From positions 124,001 to 188,000 of the forward strand of contig JAQFVV010013094.1 of the NCBI GenBank assembly GCA_028023455.1: a stretch of 64,000 nt of DNA, in the 5' to 3' direction. Under the pieces are notes generated by a model. It did not search any database, was not told the DNA's origin, and was given only the letters and a program-made list of their open reading frames with translations. A program made the position numbers and the translations under genes. The DNA is from Epiperipatus broadwayi (taxonomy: Eukaryota > Onychophora > Udeonychophora > Euonychophora > Peripatidae). Positions 58,097-64,000 of this stretch are shown here, piece after piece. Numbering within the stretch: the first letter of the stretch is position 1; the number at the start of each line of letters is the position of its first letter.

Positions 58097-58597
58097 GAAT
58101 ATATAAAATGTTGCAGTGAATTGGCTTTGTAGCTCACAGCTAGTAACGAATCAGAAAATGCAGAATTATTTGAAAAAGCGAAATCTTTATAAGTGTGTGG
58201 AAAAGAAAACATGTCACTACATAATTTATTTCACTATTTGAGTTCCAGTCATTTAATGCCACTTTAACTCCATTACTTTAAGAATATATTCTTTTAATGC
58301 TTCCTCTCAGTATTGCCAGGAGATCTTCATTGCCAAAATTAAAGCTTGGCAAAAGCTATTTACCAACAACTATGTTGCAAATTCAGCTTTCATTGCAATT
58401 AAACGAGAAGTTGTAGATTCAATACAATCACGTGCCATATTATATCTAAATGTATGAAGATAAAAAAGATATTTTTAAAACTTCTTACTTGTATTCTAAA
58501 TGGTTTTTAAAACAAATTGTTATTCTGTTTTTATTATTATTTACAATACTATTAAAAAAATATAGTTATAAAAGGTGCAATTTGAATAAATTACATA
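58097..58597. other. AT-rich spacer, nothing recognised
   Basis: No feature was seen. Confidence 0.4.
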
Positions 58598-58886
58598 TAT
58601 AGGGTATATGAGCACAGACTTTCACATGACCCACCACTCTCCACTTTATCTCATAACACTGATACGCTTGAACACGTATATGTCGAAAAGATAAATAATC
58701 ACCAATATACGTATTTCATGCTAAACCAACAATCATAAGTTGGTCCAGATTACCATCTCTGCACATACATGCTATAAGTGCTCAGATATATATTAAGATA
58801 GCCAATCTTCATACTTTAATGAACAGGCTATAAGATAGAGTGGAGAGTGGTGGGTCGTGTGAAAGTCTGTGCTCATATACCCTATA
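58598..58886. mobile_element. FB1 element, GAGCAC-end subfamily, left half plus right terminus
   Basis: The termini TAGGGTATATGAGCACAGAC and GTCTGTGCTCATATACCCTA are exact complements. The left half is complete (GATAAATAATCACCAATATA, TTGGTCCAGATTACCATCTC, CAATCTTCATACTTTAATG). The right arm is reduced to its outer 55 bp, joined after AACAGGCT. Confidence 0.9.
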
Positions 58887-59980
58887 TATTAGATATATAG
58901 ATACAGGTATATAATAAACCTGAGTTTCAGTTAATAAATTACATAGGGATTTAAAAAAATAATGTTGTTTTGAAGGCATAATTCCTCATATTCTCTTGGA
59001 AAATAATAATTAAAAGACTCAATTTTATTTACATTAATAATATCAGTTAATATTTATAAGCATAAAACAAAAAGCATATGAATTGTTATATAATCAAATT
59101 CAGAGAAATTTAATTATATAGAGTAAGCAATCTAATTAAGAGGTTTTAAATTTCCGAAATAAAATATTTAATAAAGATTTTTTATGAACAAAATTACATG
59201 GATTAATTTATTTTAAAAAATAAATAAATATAGTTTAAAAAATATTTTAATCATATTTTTATATGACTTAATTTCGTATATATTTACTAATATAATTTTA
59301 ATATTTAATATACTTTTAAGCTAAATGTAATTAGAAAGAACTTGAAAATATGGGTTCAAATTTCCTCTAATTAATATAATTTTAGTATTACAATTTTACT
59401 TCTTGTTAAATTTTTTATAAACTGCAAATTAATTGGTTTTATTTTACCTTTTAATAAACTACACGATTGTAGACTTTAATGTTTCGAATACAAATAAAAT
59501 TTTATTTGAATGAAGAATACTTATATTTCGTATTTGTAGATATTTAATTTCAATGATTAAAATCTGTTGAGAAAACATGTATTAGTTAACTTCCTATTGA
59601 TTAAGCTTTCGTAGGGAGATATAAGGTGATAAATATATTTTATCATTAGTTAATAGTATCTAAATAGTTGGCAATAGGCTTTTTTATCATGCAGTTTACA
59701 TATAGTCCCCACTTATTAAGATAATGCCAGTACTATATTCTTTTTTGAAGATTTTTGTTCACTTAGCCAATAGCCAAAGTAAAAGATCTATCATAAATTG
59801 TGATATGTATGAAAAATAAAATTGGTTTCCGTTTTATCATGGCAGGTAATGACATAAAATATAGTTAAAAAATGGCATATTTTATATTGCATAAGATTTG
59901 CAACTGAAAATGTAATTGAGGTATAAAGAAAAATGAAAACTTGTGTAGAAATTTATTAAATATATATATGTATTAATAAT
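58887..59980. other. AT-rich spacer, nothing recognised
   Basis: No feature was seen. Confidence 0.4.
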
Positions 59981-60076
59981 TAATAAAGCAAGTCATATAT
60001 AAAGTGATATTACTTTTATAAGCTTGTAGTTACAAAAATGCAATACAGAGAGCATACCAATAGCTCAAACAAGCTC
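59981..60076 (+). repeat. About 97-bp direct repeat, first copy
   Basis: TAATAAAGCAAGTCATATAT through ACCAATAGCTCAAACAAGCT matches 60421-60517 at nearly every position. The two copies enclose an FB4-like segment. Confidence 0.85.
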
Positions 60077-60240
60077 TTAATTAATAAGTGCGGTATGAGA
60101 AAATATTTAAAATCTCTATCCAGAACCCTCTCATCTCCAGACCAACCCTCTCATCTCCAGACCAACTGGTTTCGAGCTTATGGCTCACGTCAGTGGAGAG
60201 CTAGAATATTCGGACACTAGACCTAAAATATCAACTCAAA
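60077..60240. repeat. FB4-like segment with 20-bp tandem duplication
   Basis: ACCCTCTCATCTCCAGACCA is repeated at 60125-60144 and 60145-60164. It is followed by ACTGGTTTCGAGCTTATGGC and CACGTCAGTGGAG, the complement of the shared CTGA..GAAAC..GGTCTGGAGATGAGAGGG core. Confidence 0.7.
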
Positions 60241-60420
60241 ACAAAAACAGCACTTATTTCATACGTATATTTAAGTAGAAATTCTGAAATTTTCAACATG
60301 AAAATGTCTTTAAATCCAGTTATCTAACTTAAATAGCTATATGGGACTGAACTAAATTCAGATCTACCATATTTTAATAGCCTCAGCATAGCCAAAGCCG
60401 TAAAGGTAAAATTATAAAAA

Positions 60421-60517
60421 TTAATAAAAGAAGTCATATATAACGTGACATTACTTTTATAAGCTTGTAGCTACAAAAATGCAATACAGAGAACGTACCA
60501 ATAGCTCAAACAAGCTC
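60421..60517 (+). repeat. About 97-bp direct repeat, second copy
   Basis: Copy of 59981-60076. Its right end runs straight into LINE tail sequence at 60518 rather than CTTAATTAATAAG. Confidence 0.85.
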
Positions 60518-60575
60518 AGATTTTCTTGACTTTGTTTAAGGAGAAGCCACAGTACATCACATCATATCACATCAT
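60518..60575 (+). pseudogene. LINE 3' tail fragment, same family as 40341 and 56255
   Basis: CTTGACTTTGTTTAAGGAGA, AGCCACAGTACATCACATCA and TATCACATCATAATT match the end of 56255-56490. Only about 58 bp remains. Confidence 0.65.
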
Positions 60576-60593
60576 AATTAATATATATATATG

Positions 60594-61157
60594 TATGAAA
60601 ATAATTCCAGTGCATAACGCTAAACTGAAATACATATCCAAATATTAAATCGTCCTATATGATTAAAAAATTCAAAACTGCCCTCTATGAAATAAGTATA
60701 TAAATATATTAAAGTCCGTACTTCAAAATAGTCAACCTCAAAATGATGACACTATTAGATCTTAAATTTTGAAATATGAACTAATTCAAACCAAAAGTTT
60801 GAAATTTAAATAAACAACGATCTTAACTTGCTACTAAACAACTATGTTTACTACTCTTATATAAAGACAAACTAAACATTAATAATTTTAATCTTTAATC
60901 CACCTAATATAATTATATATGAAAACAAATCCAGCGCATAACAGTAAACTTAAATAAATATCCAAATATTAAATTTAATAGCATACAGTTTCAAAGTGGT
61001 ATCATTTTGAGGCTGGCTATTTTGAAATACGAACTTTAATAAATTTATATATTTATTTCACAGAGGGGAAGTTCTGAATTTCTTAACTATATGGGGTGAT
61101 ATAATATTTGGATATTTATTTCAGTTTAGCATTATGCACTGGCATTATTTTCATATA
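60594..61157. mobile_element. Inverted-repeat element, arms about 168 bp
   Basis: TATGAAAATAATTCCAGTGC through AACCTCAAAATGATG (60594-60762) is mirrored by 60992-61157, ending GCACTGGCATTATTTTCATA. A third partial copy of the inner part (TATCATTTTGAG, TGAAATACAGACTTTAATA) lies at 61800-61925. A partial direct copy, GAAAACAAATCCAGCGCATA, sits in the spacer at 60920. Confidence 0.8.
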
Positions 61158-61165
61158 TAATTATG

Positions 61166-61342
61166 TACTGAGGCTATAACCTCGATAATATGCGTATAAA
61201 ATGCGATAGTAGGGACCTCTACAGGTGTTTTAACCACAAGCTTACGCTATGGAAGAAAAGAGGGGAAGCTTGTGGCTAAAACACCTGTAGAGGTCCCTAC
61301 TATCGCATTTTATACGCATATTATCGAGAATATAGCCTCAGT
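61166..61342. mobile_element. FB5 palindrome, 77-bp arms, 22-bp loop
   Basis: TACTGAGGCTATAACCTCGA and AACCACAAGCTT (61166-61243) pair with AAGCTTGTGGCTAAAACACC and ATAGCCTCAGTA (61266-61342), with about three mismatches. The loop reads ACGCTATGGAAGAAAAGAGG plus GG and is conserved at 8315-8475. Confidence 0.9.
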
Positions 61343-61405
61343 AAATATTTCTACTTAATCAATGTGCGTTTAATAAATTTATAATTACAAATATATAATT
61401 ATGGT

Positions 61406-61940
61406 AAGTAGTTTAAAGATTAAAACTACTAATGTTTAGTTTGTTTTTTTATATAATAATAGTAAACATGTTTTGTTTGGTAGCATGTTAAGATCATTGC
61501 TATATAGAATATTTTGAGCTCAGACTTTCATACGATCCTTAACTCTCCACACTATCTCATACCACTTGACCACATATATGTTTAAAAGATAAATAATCGC
61601 CAATAGACATATTTTGTGCTAAACCAGCACTCATCAGTTAGTCAAGATTATCATCTCTACACATATATACAATAAGTGCTCAGATTTATATTAAGATAGC
61701 CAATCTTCATACTTTAATGGACAGGCTTCAATCCATTCCATCCATCATATTATTATTGCTTATTTAAATTTTAAGCTCTTTGTTTAAATTAGTTCGTATT
61801 TCAATATTTAAGGTTCATAGCATATAGTATCAAAATGGTATCATTTTGAGAATGACTATTTTGAAATACAGACTTTAATATATTTATATATTTATTTCAC
61901 AGAGAGTGGTTCTGAATTTCTTAACCAATATTTTGATATA
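61406..61940. mobile_element. Extension of the 60594 inverted repeat, split by FB1
   Basis: 61406-61502 (AAACTACTAATGTTTAGTTT, GGTAGCATGTTAAGATC) and 61748-61925 (AATTAGTTCGTATTTCAATA, AAAATGGTATCATTTTGAGA) are inverted copies of 60700-60900. The FB1 copy at 61503-61747 interrupts them, showing that FB1 inserted later. Confidence 0.7.
61503..61747. mobile_element. FB1 copy, left half
   Basis: ATTTTGAGCTCAGACTTTCA, ACTCTCCACACTATCTCAT, AGCACTCATCAGTTAGTC, AAGATAGCCAATCTTCATAC and TTAATGGACAGGCTTCAATC. The terminal block resembles the 16338 copy (ATTTTGA(A/G)CTCAGAC). Confidence 0.85.
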
Positions 61941-63527
61941 TATATATGATTATCTTTCTTATAATATATATATAATCATTAGAAATCAGTCAATACTTAG
62001 ACATCAATTACAATCAACAATCTCAAACTGTTTTCAAGGCAACCCCCTTTTAACAATATATATTCTAACCTAAAAATATATTGGCTAACTAGATCGAATG
62101 ATGAATCCATTTCTAATCTAATTTAACTTAGTGGAAATAATTCATTTCTAACCTAATAAATAAATAACTATTACTTTGAGACTCTGATTAAAGGAATATA
62201 GATTTATAAATGAAAACGTGGACTATGCTCTGTGGTCGGTTAGTTATAATAATTCAGCTGCTGAGATATGCAATTAAGACGAAAGAAATTAAAATCATAA
62301 AATAAATTATCATCAGTAAAATAAATAACTTGGGGAAGAGAGAGAAAACGGCAATCATTCTCTAATTAATAATTTAGAATAAAAATACCATTCTCCCTTT
62401 ATCAAAACACATTCCCTGAACTATAAGTATTTGCACCTTTAAATAATAAAGATATCTTCTCATGTTTTTATTAATGGTTTTTTAAATATATATATATACG
62501 TAAATTATTTGCCAATATGATCTGAAATGAACTTTACTGCTATAAATTAAAATGAAAGTAAAATACCATTCTTATTGAAATTCAAGCTCTTTTATGCCAC
62601 AACATAATTATAATAGTAACAATAATTAATAACTTCTTAAATAATGAATAATGATATTGATAATAATCTCAGGGTTCCTTTGTTTATTCTAGGAAAATAC
62701 TCTATAGTACTGTGCTGTCACATGTGTGACTGGCATTCTGGTAGGCTATAGGAAACATTCACTTCACTTAAAAGCTAATGTGTCCTCACATATCATAACG
62801 ACTACCATAACTATTTAAAGGGATGATAAATATGATCAATAATGAAATAAATAATTACATAAAATTTGGAATAATACAGCCTTTGTATCCAGGATTTCAG
62901 CCAGAATAATAGAAAGACAAGGGTATGTTTTTGTATCCTTCCATCATCCATGACAACACAATAAATTAACTAAAACTAATTAATTCAACAATTTAACTAA
63001 AATGTAACTAGAATAATATGCAGTCAGGGTTAATAACTTAAAAATAAATTCATTTTACTATTAAATAATAATGCTTAATCTGAAGTTTGCAATTACCATA
63101 ACTATCATCAAAATGAAATGTTCAGATCTGCATAAATTTGTTTATCTGGTACATTAAGATTTCTAAAGTTTGAAATAATTTAGGACTCAAGGAAAATGTT
63201 TTGCGAATATTTTGCAAACACACTTAAACTTGGCATATATAAAAAAATAAATTGACAACGAATATTGAATAAGACTACAATTTATTATCAACACAGAACG
63301 AAACAAAACACACAAATTTATTAAATAATATAGCATTGATACTACAAATACATTAAGCTGTCCTCTACCAGGGTATAAATTAAAATAACAAATTCTTCTA
63401 GGTTTCAGATCCAGCTATTACACTGGAGCAACTAGCTAAAATGTGCAGCTGATTTACCACTGCACTGATTTATAATTTTAGTAAACTTTCTATAAAATAA
63501 ATCTCTTACTTTGAATTATTGACTAAC
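61941..63527. other. AT-rich spacer, nothing recognised
   Basis: It contains TATATATAATCATTAG hairpins near 61945-61980 and no motif of note. Confidence 0.4.

Positions 63528-63559
<32 letters not shown>
63528..63559. repeat. ATT trinucleotide microsatellite
   Basis: About ten and a half uninterrupted ATT units. Confidence 0.95.
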
Positions 63560-63563
<4 letters not shown>

Positions 63564-63680
63564 TACGATATGAAGTGCACAAGAGTAATTACATATTATT
63601 TGTGTAACCTAATAAACTGGATTCAAATACAATTCTTTTAAAATATTAACTCTATTACTAATAAAGGTAACCAAGTTACA

Positions 63681-64000
63681 GTTTATAATTAAAATATACA
63701 AAATGCGCTAACACGCACAAGCACACAAAGCTAAAAACAAATAAAGCAAATATATATTATTTTAATATCTATTCATTAAAAGGCTAAGTGCTTTCAAGGT
63801 TCAAGCCCTCATAATCATAGCCGTATTACAAAATATAATAAATTGACTCGGAGTGATGCAAATTTATGCAAATGAAATAATTATGCATCCATTTCTTGGA
63901 TATTTGCTTTATTTGTTTTTAGCTTTGTGTGCTTGTGCGAGTTAGTGCATTTTATATATTTTGATTCATAATTGGCCACAAAGTATAAACTATTTGGTTT
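63681..64000. repeat. Inverted repeat running to window end
   Basis: AATGCGCTAACACGCACAAG, CACACAAAGCTAAAAACAAA and TAAAGCAAATAT (63700-63752) are mirrored by ATATTTGCTTTATTTG, TTTTTAGCTTTGTGTGCTTG and TGCGAGTTAGTGCATTTTAT (63899-63955). The outer flanks (ACCAAGTTACAGTTTATAA against TATAAACTATTTGGTTT) also pair, so the element extends to or beyond base 64000. Confidence 0.8.

Overview
This window looks like an intergenic or intronic stretch of a large, AT-rich, repeat-laden animal genome. By eye it is about 70% A+T. I found no intact protein-coding gene. There is no open reading frame over about 130 codons, and every recognisable coding stretch is a decayed piece of a non-LTR retrotransposon. 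The organism is a metazoan, given tRNA-derived SINEs, RTE-type LINEs, LTR elements and hairpin MITEs. An invertebrate, perhaps a mollusc or other lophotrochozoan, fits the composition and repeat style, but nothing here is diagnostic.

Layout. 0-8.5 kb: a fold-back copy (FB1), a tRNA-SINE (S2), a dead reverse-transcriptase relic, and a large fold-back element (FB2, 4628-7498) into whose right arm a short non-autonomous LTR retrotransposon has inserted. 8.5-14 kb: mostly unassigned, with an 18-bp minisatellite and one end of an unclassified element. 14-22.6 kb: a dense run of a perfect-TIR MITE, a SINE palindrome, two S1 SINEs, several FB1 copies, a 380-bp palindrome and two LINE relics. 25-28.5 kb: a region richer in CpG, bounded by an inverted 13-mer, with a promoter-like stem-loop. 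30.1-32.5 kb: a LINE with a zinc-knuckle ORF1 and an internally deleted ORF2. 34-37 kb: a long minus-strand RTE relic carrying an S1 SINE with a 16-bp target duplication. 37-47 kb: FB1 hairpins, a head-to-head SINE palindrome, LINE 3' ends and a pogo/Tigger-like non-autonomous transposon. 47-64 kb: further FB1 copies, a 193-bp almost perfect palindrome, a minus-strand solo LTR with polypurine tract, two more S1 SINEs, and a nest of inverted repeats at 60-62 kb.

The dominant theme is inverted repeats. At least five families form near-complete hairpins of 150-1000 bp, many sit in TA-rich DNA, and several share a short core, CTGA-N-GA followed by GAAAC, that is also seen in the SINEs. Family names FB1-FB5, S1 and S2 are labels made for this report. 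All coordinates of degenerate repeats are by-eye boundaries.
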